Source: Haliclona indistincta (lineage: Eukaryota > Porifera > Demospongiae > Haplosclerida > Chalinidae). From it: a stretch of 64,000 bases of DNA. Both the position numbers and the translations under genes were made by a program. Below, piece by piece: positions 12,251-22,963 of the stretch. Location: NCBI GenBank assembly GCA_964017065.1, contig OZ024785.1, positions 2,685,142-2,749,141 on the forward strand. Direction: 5' to 3'. Under the pieces are notes generated by a model, which ran no database searches, was not told the origin of the DNA, and saw only the letters and a list, made by a program, of their open reading frames with translations. The number at the start of each line of letters is the position of its first letter. Position 1 is the stretch's first letter.

Positions 12251-15230
12251 TCATCGCCCACGTTTCTCTCCAGTGTGGGTTTGGTTATGTACTTGGAGAG
12301 TTGAAAGCCGAGTGAAGCACTTCCCACATTCTGTGCATGAGTATGGTTTCTCTCCGGTATGGGTTCGGTTATGTACTTGGAGAGTTGAAAGCCGAGTGAA
12401 GCACTTCCCACATTCAATGCATGGGTATGGTTTCTCTCCGGTATGGGTTCGGTTATGTACTTGGAGATTTGAAAGATGAGTGAAGCATTTCCCACATTCT
12501 GTGCATGAGTATGGTTTCTCTCCAGTATGGGTGCGGTTATGTACTCGGAGAGTTGAAAGCCGAGTGAAGCACTTCCCACATTCGGTGCATGAGTATGGTT
12601 TCTCTCCGGTATGGGTTTGGTTATGCACTTGGAGAGTTGAAAGCCGAGTGAAGCACTTCCCACATACGGTGCATGGGTACGGTTTCTCTCCAGTATGGGT
12701 GCGGTTATGTAGTTGGAGATTTGACAGCCGAGTGAAGCACTTCCCACATTCTGTGCATGAGTATGGCTTCTCTCCAGTATGGATGCGAGTGTGTTCTCGG
12801 AGACTTGAACGCCGACTGAAGCACTTCCCGCATTCTGTGCATGAGTATGGTTTCTCTCCAGTATGGGTGCAGATGTGTTTTGTCAAATGGCTAGCCCGTT
12901 TGGTAGAGTAGGAACAGTGTGGGCATTGGTGCAACCTCTTGGTTTGGAGACGACCAGTTCGACATTTGGCTTTAACTTGATCAGTTACTGATTGAATGTG
13001 TGTTTGTCTACTGAAGGAGTGAGAACGAATGTGACGTTTTAAGACTCGATGCTTTGTTGCAAAGTAAGGGCAGTGTGGGCACTGGTGTGACTTGCTTGAA
13101 AGAGATTGAGATGAACAACCTTCCTCAGATGGTTCAGACCTTACTGCATCAACAGGTTCTTCAGTATTCACTGTTTGGGTGTGGTCAGTGGTAATCTGCT
13201 GTTGTACAATAGATTAATAGGAACGATAAAGAAGAAAAGCAAAAACACTGCCTACCTCTTCATCAAAATCTTTGTCCTCACTCTCGGACACATTCCAGTC
13301 CTCACTCTCGGATTCATTCCAGTCCTCACTCTCGGACACATTCCAGTCCTCACTCTCGGATTCATTCCAGTCCTCACTCTCTGACTCATTCTCTTCCTCC
13401 TCATTCTTGTCCTGGTCCTCATTCTCTCCTAGCACATTCTCATCCATGTTCTCATCATTTTCCTCAGCCGTCAGTTCGTTTTCCTCCATCATCACTGGCT
13501 CACAATCTGTCTCCTGACCTCTCTGTGCTGTTTGATGACTCTTACAGACAATACCTTGGATACTAGTGTTTGCCACGCCCACATCACGGCTAGCCTGGAT
13601 AACACGCTGTACTGTAGACTCATCTAAATGTGCAAAAAGTTGAAGTAGAACAATGTAAATTATCACTCACAAATAGTCTCTACTGTGACCAGTTCAATGA
13701 GAGGGTTGAGTGAGTGTATCTGATCACTGACGACTGATAGCTCCTCAAATAGCTCACCCAGTCTCTGATAATAGAGAGAGACAGTGCAGCAGGCAGCGTG
13801 AGTAGGGTTGGTACCTTATCATGACTCTCACTGCTTTCCTCATCTCTCATCTTGTGTATGCACACACACGTTACAATGGAGTGTCGTAGCTGTAGCATGT
13901 ACTGTAGCTTCACATCACTCCACTCCTGGTGTCCCTCCTCAAGGCCACACCTCTTCTTGTTGACTGCATCCTCTGTGACTAGCTGTATACACTCTGAACA
14001 GACCATCACAGTACATGCTAGTATAGTGTCTCAGCTAGCCACACCTTCCATAGTGTCCAAGATACTGATGGCTGCCTCTAAGTGTGTGTCCTGGTCTGCA
14101 GTATCCAGCTCTGAGAACACATCATAGTACTTCTGTGAATGAGAGAGAAAGAGTGTCACTCACACTCGCTCGCCTACTCACTTGCTCGCTCACTCACCTT
14201 GCCTATTGTATCAATCCAGTGTTGTTCATGATTGATCAATGTTGACAATGTTCTCCATCGATCCTTTAACCCCTTCAACTCTGACCTGGTCTCTCTCAAA
14301 TATTCTCTCACTTCTGTCTCCTGTACTCGTTGCTCTATCACGCTGTTCTCAAGATTGCATAATCTCTCATTCAGCTGCTCCTGTCTCCCAAGGTTAGTGA
14401 ACCTCTTTGTCTTCAAGTCTCTCATTGTCGCTGTGAACTCCACATCGAAATTATACATGGCATCATGTAAATCACTCTTGAGTTTCTCTGTGTGAGTACA
14501 TTAGTACATCAGTATATTGTGTGACGTGTGTCTCTTACTGATCTTGTCAGCAATATTCTCATACACAGCTCTCTCCTGCTCCACAATCTCCCTCTCCTTC
14601 TTCACCAGCTTCAATGCTTCAACACGTTGCTTCTCTAGTTCCTCAAGAGTCACTTTATCCACTTCCTTCCACTCTCTCCTCTTCACCAGCTCACAGTTCC
14701 TCACAGCTTCTTCAACTGCCTTCTCAGAAAGGATTGAGAGGGGACATCACGAGCTGATTATAACATGATGCTGTACCTGAGCATTGTTCACATTTCTCCA
14801 ACTCCTCTCTCGTCCTGTCTTCCTCTCCCTCTGCTAAACTATCCAAGTAGCTCTTGTAAGCTCTACCATACTCGTCCAGTGCTGGTGTGTGCGGGAACAG
14901 TCGACCATATTGGTAAGCAAGGTCAAGGCGGTTGAGTACTTGAGTGGGTGTAACCGTAGGGAGTTTGTGAGTATGAGCTTGTGAGAGGACCTGGTCAATC
15001 TTGGCTAGCAGTTGGTGAGGAATGGCTGAAGGAGAGAGAGGAATCAGAGGATCGTCATACTAGTCTACAACCAGCTACTATGCTAACCATCGCCACGTGT
15101 AGCTGATGATGACGCGACTTCAGCTGCTATATAGCGGCGTCTAGCGGACAGATCGTTCACTATACGAGGAGGACAACATTACTAGTAACACCATACACCA
15201 GGTAGACTCACAACGTGCAGTGGAAGACAT
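12251..15230 (-). CDS. Gene copy C: coiled-coil, acidic, nine-finger C2H2 protein (splice lesion)
   Basis: Exons: E1 15212-15230 (MSSTAR), E2 14777-about 15059, E3 14539-about 14724, E4 14198-14487, E5 14045-14132, E6 13815-13993, E7 13671-13764, E8 13256-13623, E9 12251-13195. E9 encodes nine C2H2 fingers: an intact first finger ([12 protein letters not shown]; most copies have lost this Cys), [12 protein letters not shown], and seven canonical fingers, several ending in RLSTLQVH. E8 has four SEDW acidic repeats. Two problems appear. The acceptor before E3 reads TG instead of AG; the nearest AG would shift the frame by 2 nt. E1 cannot be joined in frame to E2, which carries TAG before TATGACGAT. 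It is the near-identical partner of copy J, whose E3 acceptor is normal. It may be a recent pseudogene or use other 5' exons. Confidence 0.65.
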
Positions 15231-15298
15231 CTAAGATCTAAGGTGCCAGTACATGTAGTCGTCACTCAACTGACTCGGATGCCTCAAATATGATATGC

Positions 15299-15356
15299 AC
15301 ACGTGTTTATGGGCGTGTCCTTTCTTCCATCTAGCGCGCGAAATTTTAAAGACAAA
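15299..15356 (-). promoter_or_regulatory. Candidate shared upstream promoter module, copy C
   Basis: Contains CACGTG, then tttatgggcgtgtcc, then a tagcgcgcgaaattttaaag block, about 70-125 bp upstream of the E1 ATG on the minus strand. The same order recurs upstream of copies E, G, H, I and J. Confidence 0.45.
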
Positions 15357-17257
15357 TAATTACCCTGAGAACAATGCGGATTCAAAAACTGACATTATAA
15401 ACTCTTGTTATATTAGTAGACCAGATCTGTTTAACTGAGTACTGCAACTTGCAGTGGAAGACATGTACTCGCCATTTTGGGGTACTCTTCCCTTTTGAGG
15501 AGGTGAATATGGGCGGGACGTGTATGCCTCTATTCGGTGCGCAAATTTGAAAATTTAAAGTTAGGTACTCCTGACTTACTGTCTAAACTCACAATGTACA
15601 TACTATTTCAGCTGTAAACTATTTAGACAGAAGACTAGCATCTGGCTAGCTGACTTATTCGATGGTCAGCTTTTAGCTCTTCTAGCCAATCCATTCATTA
15701 TCAGCTGGAAGTATGCTACTCTGTTCAGCTGGTGAGTGTAGCTCTCAGTTCATTTGCTCATTCACTTCCTCACTCATTGATGTCTGCTCCTTATGCACAG
15801 ATCTATTGACCAAGACACAGCTAGCTGAGTAGAGGAAGCAGAAGTGAGAGAATGTTTGAGACTGAAACAAGGTCTGAGTTGAAGGGGTTAAAGGATCGAT
15901 GAGAACACTGTCACAACATTGATGAAGAACTGTACTGTGCTGCTGTCCATTCAAACTATACTCGTGCACTTAACAAGTTGAGCAAGTTAATTTTGAGAAT
16001 CATCAATTGCAAGTTGTATACATGAGAGACAGAATCTGGAACGAAAAACATGTATCAATAAACAATGGTAAGAGCTGACAGTGACACCATGATATTTGTG
16101 ACTGACAAAGTGGCTCCAGCTTGATGTACAAGGATTGTATCACCTTTGATAGGCAAGCATTGTCTAGTTACGTCTTGCGCATTCCAGTATCTTGTTTACA
16201 ACTGGTTTAACCAAACCTGTAGACCATGTGCTGAGCTGTCAAAATGATACATAATTCATATTGTCTCTTCCAGTATTAGCCGGAGGTGCAGATACACATG
16301 TTAATAATTATTGTCGAAATACATAATTATTATGGCTTGATGAAATTGTTGATCATTCTTCCGTGTTATCTTATACACTTTTTACAGTTTTTATAACTCC
16401 TTAAGAAAATGCTTTAATTTTGGTTCAGAAGTCATCATGCATGCTTTACAATGTACTATCAATGCTCAATGTGTTAGGTATGTAAGATGAATTGAACAAT
16501 GATAACACACTCACTGTTGATGGTTGGATTAATTACTGTTTACAGAGACTGCAGGAAACTACGGGTTTGTTAGAAGTGATAGTTTCGTGTCTCATTCTGT
16601 TGTTTGTAGCATTGTCAATGCCTAGCTCCTCTGTGTTCTCTCAATGTAAGGCATCTCATTAACACATGCTAAACAATTTTCAATAAAAACAAACTTCTTA
16701 CACAAAACTATCCAGAAAGTGAATACTTTTAAAAGTAGATCATCTTATTTACTAGCTATATATTTTGTTTGTGATTGTTTTAATAACAATAATAATTCTC
16801 AGTTGTCCTGATAGAAGTTTCATTCGAGAATGCGCTGAGAAGAGTAACAATGTAGTAGTGATTCGTGTCCCTACTACTATTTCTTCTATTGCAGTGTTTA
16901 ACAATTAGAGCTAGTATAGATTCTCTGAGTTCAGTTCAAGGAGCTGTGTTCAATGCATTCTACATATGTGGGCATTGTGACTTACAGGTAGAAGTTGAAT
17001 AATGAATGCCGCCGGCATTGAACTTTAAATGATGAAGAAGAGTTCACTCTGAGAAAAGATGAAGCTGAAAGAAATAGCAAATTAATGAGATAGCAAATGA
17101 CTTCGCTACTAAAGTTAAGTTGCTGCTCATGCATGTTCAATTTCAGACTGGAAAATCGTAGAAAAATATAAAGACTAAACAACTTTGAGGCTAGCAGTAG
17201 TGCCGACTGAAGATGAGACTTCAGCACAATACTAAAGCTCGCCCACACACTGTAGCA
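15357..17257. other. Long shared flank of copies C and D, duplicated at 60281-62040
   Basis: Apart from the inverted E4 fragment no gene is visible. The stretch is AT-rich and matches 60281-62040 nearly base for base, with small deletions. It includes a 60-bp segment (16544-16607) that is inverted relative to the flanks of copies G and I. It ends with the cttt(a)atgatgaag flank module and the lead-in to a short 26-bp satellite. Confidence 0.55.
15836..15930 (+). pseudogene. Inverted fragment of family exon E4
   Basis: On the plus strand the words gcagaagtgagagaatgttt, gtctgagttgaaggggttaa and aggatcgatgagaacac match the sense sequence of exon E4 of the family, which otherwise always runs on the minus strand. 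It is interrupted and has no splice partners. The same fragment sits at 60668-60762 in the duplicated block. Confidence 0.65.
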
Positions 17258-17333
17258 TGAGTCCCTCCCTGTCCCTACTAACATGAGCCCCTCCCTATCT
17301 CTACTAACATGAGCCCCTCCCTGTCCCTACTAA
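17258..17333. repeat. 26-bp minisatellite (about 3 copies)
   Basis: A short array of the same unit as 2091-2700 (atgagcccctccctgtcc plus ctactaac), beyond the finger exon of copy D. Confidence 0.8.
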
Positions 17334-17417
17334 GTATTATGACAGCAAATAATTGGTATTGATCATTATTTAGACAGCTGCAAAACAAAAATGTTCATGG
17401 ATGTCCAAATGAGCAAA

Positions 17418-20400
17418 TCATCGCCTATGTTTCTCTCCAGTATGGGTGCGGTTATGTGTTCGGAGATTTGAAAGCTGAGTGAAACATTTCCCGCATTCTG
17501 TACATGAGTATGGTTTCTCTCCAGTATGGGTGCGCTTATGTACTCGAATATTTGAAAGATTAGCGAAGCACTTCCCACATTCAGCGCATGAGTATGGTTT
17601 CTCTCCAGTATGGGTACGGTTATGTACTCGGAGATCAGAAAGATTAGTGAAGCACTTTCCACATTCGGCACATGAGTATGGTTTCTCTCCAGTATGGGTG
17701 CGGTTATGTACTCGGAGATCAGAAAGATTAGTGAAGCACTTTCCACATTCGGCACATGAGTATGGCTTCTCTCCAGTATGGGTACGGTTATGTACTCGGA
17801 GACTTGAAAGCCGAGTGAAGCACTTCCCACATTCTGTGCATGAGTATGGCTTCTCTCCAGTATGGGTACGGTTATGTACTCGGAGACTTGAAAGCCGAGT
17901 GAAGCACTTCCCACATTCTGTGCATGAGTATGGTTTCTCTCCAGTATGCGTGCGTATGTGTCTTGTCAAATCGCTAGTCCGTTTGGTAGAGTAGGAACAG
18001 TGTGGGCATTGGTGCAACCTCTTGGTTTGGAGACGACCAGTTCGACACTTGTCTTTAACTTGATTAGTTACTGATTGAATGTGCGTTTGTCTACTGATTG
18101 AGTGAGAACGGATGTGACGTTTTAAGACTCGATGCTTTGTTGCAGAGTAAGGGCAGTGTGGGCTCTGGTGTGACTTGCTTGAAAGAGATTGAGATGAACA
18201 ACCTTCCTCAGATGGTTCAGACCTTACTGCATCAACAGGCTCTTCAGTATTCACTGTTTGGGTGTGGTCAGTGGTAATCTGCTGTTGTACAAATAGATTA
18301 TTAAGAACGATAAAGAAGAAAAACAAAAACACTGCCTACCTCTTCATCAAAATCTTTGTCCTCACTCTCGGACTCATTCCAGTCCTCACTCTCTGACTCA
18401 TTCCAGTCCTCACTCTCTGACTCATTCCAGTCCTCACTCTCGGACTCATTCCAGTCCTCACTCTCTGACTCATTCTTTTCCTCCTCATTCTCGTCCTGGT
18501 CCTCATTCTCTCCTAGCACATTCTCATCCACACTCTCATCATGTTCCTCAGCCGTCAGTTCGTTCTCCTCCATCATCGCTGGCTCACAATCTGTCTCTTG
18601 ACCTCTCTGTGCTGTTTGATGACTCTTACAGACAATACCATGGATACTAGTGTTTGCCACGCCCACACCACGGCTAGCCTGGATAACACGCTGTACTGTA
18701 GACTCATCTAAATGTGCAAAATATTTAAAGTCGACAATGTAAATGCATTTGTTGACTCACAAACAGTCTCTACTGTGACCAGTTCAATGAGAGGGTTGAG
18801 TGAGTGTATCTGATCACTGACGACTGATAGCTCCTCAAATAGCTCACCCAGTCTCTGATAATAGAGAGAGACAGTGCAGCAGGCAGGGTGAGTAGGGTTG
18901 GTACCTTATCATGACTCTCACTGCTTTCCTCATCTCTCATCTTGTGTATGCACACACACGTTACAATGGAGTGTCGTAGCTGTAGCAAGTACTGTAGCTT
19001 CACATCACTCCACTCCTGGTGTCCCTCCTCGTGGCCACGCCTCTTCTTGTTGACTGCATCCTCTGTGACTAGCTGTATACACTCTGAACAGACCATCACA
19101 GTACATGCTAGTATAGTGTCTCAGTTAGCCACACCTTCCATAGTGTCCAAGATACTGATGGCTGCCTCTAAGTGTGTGTCCTGGTCTGTAGTATTGAGCT
19201 CTGAGAACACATCATAGTACTTCTATGAATGAGAGAGAAAGAGTGTCACACTCGCTCGCTAGCCTTGTACCCAGGCTCTCTGGCGGAGATTTAATTATGT
19301 GTGGGTGTTGAAATGTGGGGGTGGCGATTGAGAGCCTGGTATCCACTGATTCGCACATGCGCAGACGATCCATGGAATTCCATGGATCCGTATATTTTAG
19401 TTCACTATTGTGTTACTTTGCATCACGTTTACGGGATGACAGATTCTGATCGTGCACTATGGCTATGCTGTTGGCTATGTAAATTTGCAACGCGTTCCAG
19501 ATAGTTTTTAGGCTGCTAAGAGAGCAGACAACTAGAGAGAGTTGCCCGCACGCTAGAACAAGTATACCTGTCATGAACACGTGGACGTACGAGGCTATAC
19601 CTTAGTCTTGATAAACTGGAACGCATCTCGTGGAGCTACACGGGTCATATGCTTTGTGTAAGCATTGCCCACTTGATGCGCTCTTATGGTAGGCAAAGTC
19701 AGGCTTGTGTGAAACGCAGGCGCTCGATCAATACAGTGAAGGCGCAGCCATGTTGTAAACAAGAACGTCATAACGATATCTCGGTGGGCGCTCTCAATCG
19801 CCACCCCCGCATTTCAACACCCACACATAATTAAATCTCCGCCAGAGAGCCTGGGTACGAGGCTAACTCGCTCGCCTACTCACTTGCTCACTCACTCACC
19901 TTGCCTATTGTATCAATCCAGTGTTGTTCATGATCGATCAATGTTGACAATGTTCTCCATCGATCCTTTAACTCCTTCAACTCTGACCTGCTTTCTCTCA
20001 AATATTCTCTCACTTCTGTCTCCTGTACTCGTTGCTCTATCACACTGTTCTCAAGATTGCATAATCTCTCATTCAGCTGCTCCTGTCTCCCAAGGTTAGT
20101 GAACCTCTTTGTCTTCAAGTCTCTCATTGTTGCTGTGAACTCCACGTCGAAATTATACATGGCATCATGTAAATCACTCTTGAGTTTCTCTGTGTGAGTA
20201 CATTAATACATCAGTATATTAGACTAGACTTTTTTCAAAATTCCACACATTGGAGGCATTTGTGAGGAAAAGTTGGCAGATAGCATTTTCTGACCCAATT
20301 TTTCATGCTGAATTCAAATATGCTGTCTGCCAAAGCAGCTGAAGCATTGTTTAACAGGTAATTGTAAAGTTTTATTTTTTAATGATATTCATTGTAAACA

Positions 20401-22556
20401 ATGTGGTAAAAATGATTATCTCACAATTCATTTCCATGGTTACATGTGCAGTCTCTTGTGCAGTTCAGGTTTGCCTTTTTACACCTGCAACATAAAGTTT
20501 TACATCCAGTTTTGCATTTGCATGCGATAATTTCCTTGTAGGATTCTGGTACTGGTGACAATAACATCAACATAGGCTTTAATGTTCCTTCTTCCATCTT
20601 CCAACCCATGCTTTCGGGATTTGGTATCGTGGGATAGGCCAAATGAGCTTGCCTCTATACTGCTGCTTGATAATGAGCACGTTGAATGTGAAAGTAAAGA
20701 GCATAACTAGTCGGCGGTAGCGATTCTTGCGACCGTGTCTTGTTAAAAATTATCAATCTTGCTTCATTGGTATTTCTCACACTGGTAAGGTTGTAAAGTT
20801 TGCAGATAAACGGCTCAGTATTCTGTATTGTCTCAGCTGTCAATTCACCTTTTCCAAAAGACGATGATGTGTCTGAAAAGTCTTCCAAGCAGACTTCTTA
20901 CTATGGCCACCAATGCATGATGTAGTGTCACAGCCAGTCAATGCATGGAATGCTGGAATAGACTCTCTTGTATCTGAATTGTAAGCCATATGATTAATGG
21001 ATGGGAATATATTGCCTCTTGTTAGCTGTCCCTGTTTTGAACCAAAGCTGCATGGGTACAAGTCATTCTATGGAAGTGACCTAAGAGCAAAGCAATGACA
21101 TCAGTGTCTCTACACTGCACCACTATTTTGTCTGTGTGGTTTTTAACACAATTGAGATCTATTCTGGTGTCTGCCTCTTCATGTCGTGCTTCTAGTGGTT
21201 CCGTGTCTATATCTGAGTGAGATGATTCAACCGTTTCCTCATTTGAAAAACCACTGGCTGCACTTACTGAAAACAAAGCAGATTTAGTTCACTTTCTATC
21301 ACAACAGTTGATCGTCCAAGCACACCACATTCAGTTGCAGCCAGTGGTTTGCCGACTAGTTATGCTCTTTACTTTCACATTCAACGTGCTCATTATCAAG
21401 CAGCAGTATAGAGGCAAGCTCATTTGGCCTATCCCACGATACCAAATCCCGAAAGCATGGGTTGGAAGATGGAAGAAGGAACATTAAAGCCTATGTTGAT
21501 GTTATTGTCACCAGTACCAGAATCCTACAAGGAAATTATCGCATGCAAATGCAAAACTGGATGTAAAACTTTATGTTGCAGGTGTAAAAAGGCAAACCTG
21601 AACTGCACAAGAGACTGCACATGTAACCATGGAAATGAATTGTGAGAGAATCATTTTTACCACATTGTTTACAATGAATATCATTAAAAAATAAACATTT
21701 ACAATTAACTATTAAACAATGCTTCAGCTGCTTTGGCAGACAGCATATTTGAATTCAGCATGAAAAATTGGGTCAGAAAATGCTATCTGCCAACTTTTCC
21801 TCACAAATGCCTCCAGTGTTTTCATAATTGTAAAATACCAAAAAATTGACCTGTCTATATTGTGTGACGTGTGTCTCTTACTGATCTTGTCTGCAATACT
21901 CTCATACACAGCTCTCTCCTGCTCCACAATCTCCCTCTCCTTCTCCACTAGCTCCAATGCTTCAACACGTTGCTTCTCTAGTTCCTCAAGAGTCACTTTA
22001 TCCTCTTCCTTCTGCTCTCTCCTCTTCACCAGCTCAAAGTTCCTCACAGCTTCTTCAACTGCCTTCTCTGAAAGGATCGAGAGGGGACAAAATGAGCTGA
22101 TTATAACATGATGCTGTACCTGAGCATTGTTCACATTTCTTCAACTCCTCTCTCATCCTATCTTCCTCTCCCTCTGCTAAACTATCCAAGTAGCTCTTGT
22201 AAGCTCTGCCATACTCGTCCAGTACTGGTGTGTGTGGGACCAGTCGACCATAGTTGTAAGCAAGGTCAAGATGGTTGAGTACTTGAGTGGGTGTAACTGT
22301 AGGGAGGTTGTGAGTGTGAGCTAGTGAGAGGACCTGGTCAATCTTGGCTAGCAGTTGATGAGGAATGGCTGAAGGGGAGAGAGGATCGTCATACTACAAC
22401 CAGCTACTATGCTAACCATCGCCACGTGTAGCTGATAATTCTGCTGCTACATAGCGACGTCTAGCGGACAGATCATTCACTATACGAGGAGGACAGCATT
22501 ACTAGTAACACAGTCACTATACACCAGGTAGACTCACAACGTGCAGTGGAAGACAT
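17418..22556 (-). CDS. Gene copy D: coiled-coil, acidic, C2H2 protein with two intronic transposons
   Basis: Exons: E1 22538-22556 (MSSTAR), E2 22120-about 22393, E3 21882-22067, E4 19900-20189, E5 19135-19222, E6 18905-19083, E7 18761-18854, E8 18340-18707, E9 17418-18278. E2-E9 keep open frames and matching phases. E9 has a degenerate first finger (SPHCPYS), [12 protein letters not shown] and six canonical fingers; two adjacent pairs (TRLSSLRVH twice, TNLSDLRVH twice) are recent internal duplications. E8 has five SEDW repeats. A 606-bp TIR element fills the E4-E5 intron and a 1.6-kb element the E3-E4 intron, so two introns are far longer than the family's usual 50-65 bp. E1 does not join E2 in frame (13 nt between the candidate acceptor and TATGACGAT, including TAG), so the true N-terminus is uncertain. 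Confidence 0.65.
19260..19865. mobile_element. 606-bp TIR element (MITE-like) in the E4-E5 intron of copy D
   Basis: Both ends carry inverted copies of about 80 bp that start tagcct(t/c)gtacccaggc and include ctctggcggagatttaatta. The intron words around it repeat (actcgctcgc on both sides), which gives a 9-10 bp target duplication; copies without the insert have a single actcgctcgc. A perfect 22-bp palindrome sits at 19367-19388. It has no transposase, so it is non-autonomous. The long target duplication is compatible with hAT- or Mutator-like mobilisation. The second copy at 40172-40776 is in the same intron of copy G. Confidence 0.85.
20421..20642 (-). pseudogene. CXC-type cysteine-rich ORF in the left arm of the element
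   Basis: Encodes 73 residues with [20 protein letters not shown] followed by [11 protein letters not shown]. This spacing resembles the CXC (tesmin/TSO1-like) cysteine motif, also seen at the C-terminus of some transposon proteins. It appears to be the C-terminal end of the decayed protein whose earlier parts lie at 20655-21276 on the same strand; stops and frame changes separate them. An identical ORF lies in the right arm on the plus strand. Confidence 0.6.
20655..21276 (-). pseudogene. Decayed transposon-associated protein (EEADTR / [10 protein letters not shown] family)
   Basis: Three overlapping minus-strand frames give, in order, [11 protein letters not shown] with [12 protein letters not shown], then [20 protein letters not shown] with KKSAWKTF, then [20 protein letters not shown]. 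These words are typical of a large uncharacterised family of invertebrate repeat proteins that share EEADTR...DTDV...[10 protein letters not shown] signatures. At least two frameshifts break it. Its C-terminal CXC part continues in the left arm. Likely an old element protein with a nuclease-like fold, but that function is inferred only. Confidence 0.55.
21424..21645 (+). pseudogene. Mirror copy of the CXC ORF in the right arm
   Basis: The predicted 73 residues are identical to the ORF at 20421-20642, but on the opposite strand, because the two arms are inverted duplicates. Only the minus-strand copy is continuous with the rest of the protein, so this one is a by-product of the arm duplication. 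Confidence 0.6.
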
Positions 22557-22575
22557 CTAAGATCCTAGATGTAAA

Positions 22576-22963
22576 AGAAATTAAAAAGATTTCTATCGAA
22601 ATCAAAAGGATGTAGTGATGAAGAAATCTACCACTGGTTCACAATGTAAACCAACAAGGAACAAGCATAGAATGGTAACACGATTGACTTGCTAACAGAC
22701 CATAGATCCCTACATCAGTGGCTGCTGTGGCCAGACTATAGCTAGTTAAGCTATTTACTGTTGACTGACACTTTGAATAGAATTCAGCTTGTGACAAAAT
22801 ATTGATCTTATGTACAGCCACAGATGTAGGGATCTATGGTCTGTTAGCAAGTCAATCGTGTTACCATTCTATGCTTGTTCCTTGTTGGTTTACATTGTGA
22901 ACCAGTGGTAGATTTCTTCATCACTACATCCTTTTGATTTCGATAGAAATCTTTTTAATTTCT
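22576..22963. repeat. Perfect 141-bp inverted repeat with a 106-bp loop
   Basis: Bases 22576-22716 and 22823-22963 are exact reverse complements as I read them. The loop is unique. It lies about 20 bp upstream of the E1 start of copy D. There is no coding content. It is either a young fold-back element or an arm pair kept identical by conversion. Confidence 0.9.

Larger units (their letters stand above)
20221..21855. mobile_element. 1.6-kb element with 465-bp inverted arms in the E3-E4 intron of copy D
   Basis: The intron word TATATT is present on both sides (20215-20220 and 21856-21861) and only once in uninserted copies, so it is a likely 6-bp target duplication. The arms 20251-20715 and 21351-21815 are near-perfect inverted repeats. 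The outer 30-40 bp differ between the two ends. The unique middle (20716-21350) and the left arm carry pieces of a decayed minus-strand protein. The family is not identified. Confidence 0.8.

Noticed and set aside
12246..12911. Plus-strand frames with repeated [20 protein letters not shown] residues
   Set aside because: They are the antisense of the finger exon of copy C; the same shadows occur opposite every finger array.
20421..21645. Two independent CXC genes facing each other
   Set aside because: The encoded residues are identical because the arms are inverted duplicates of one element end.
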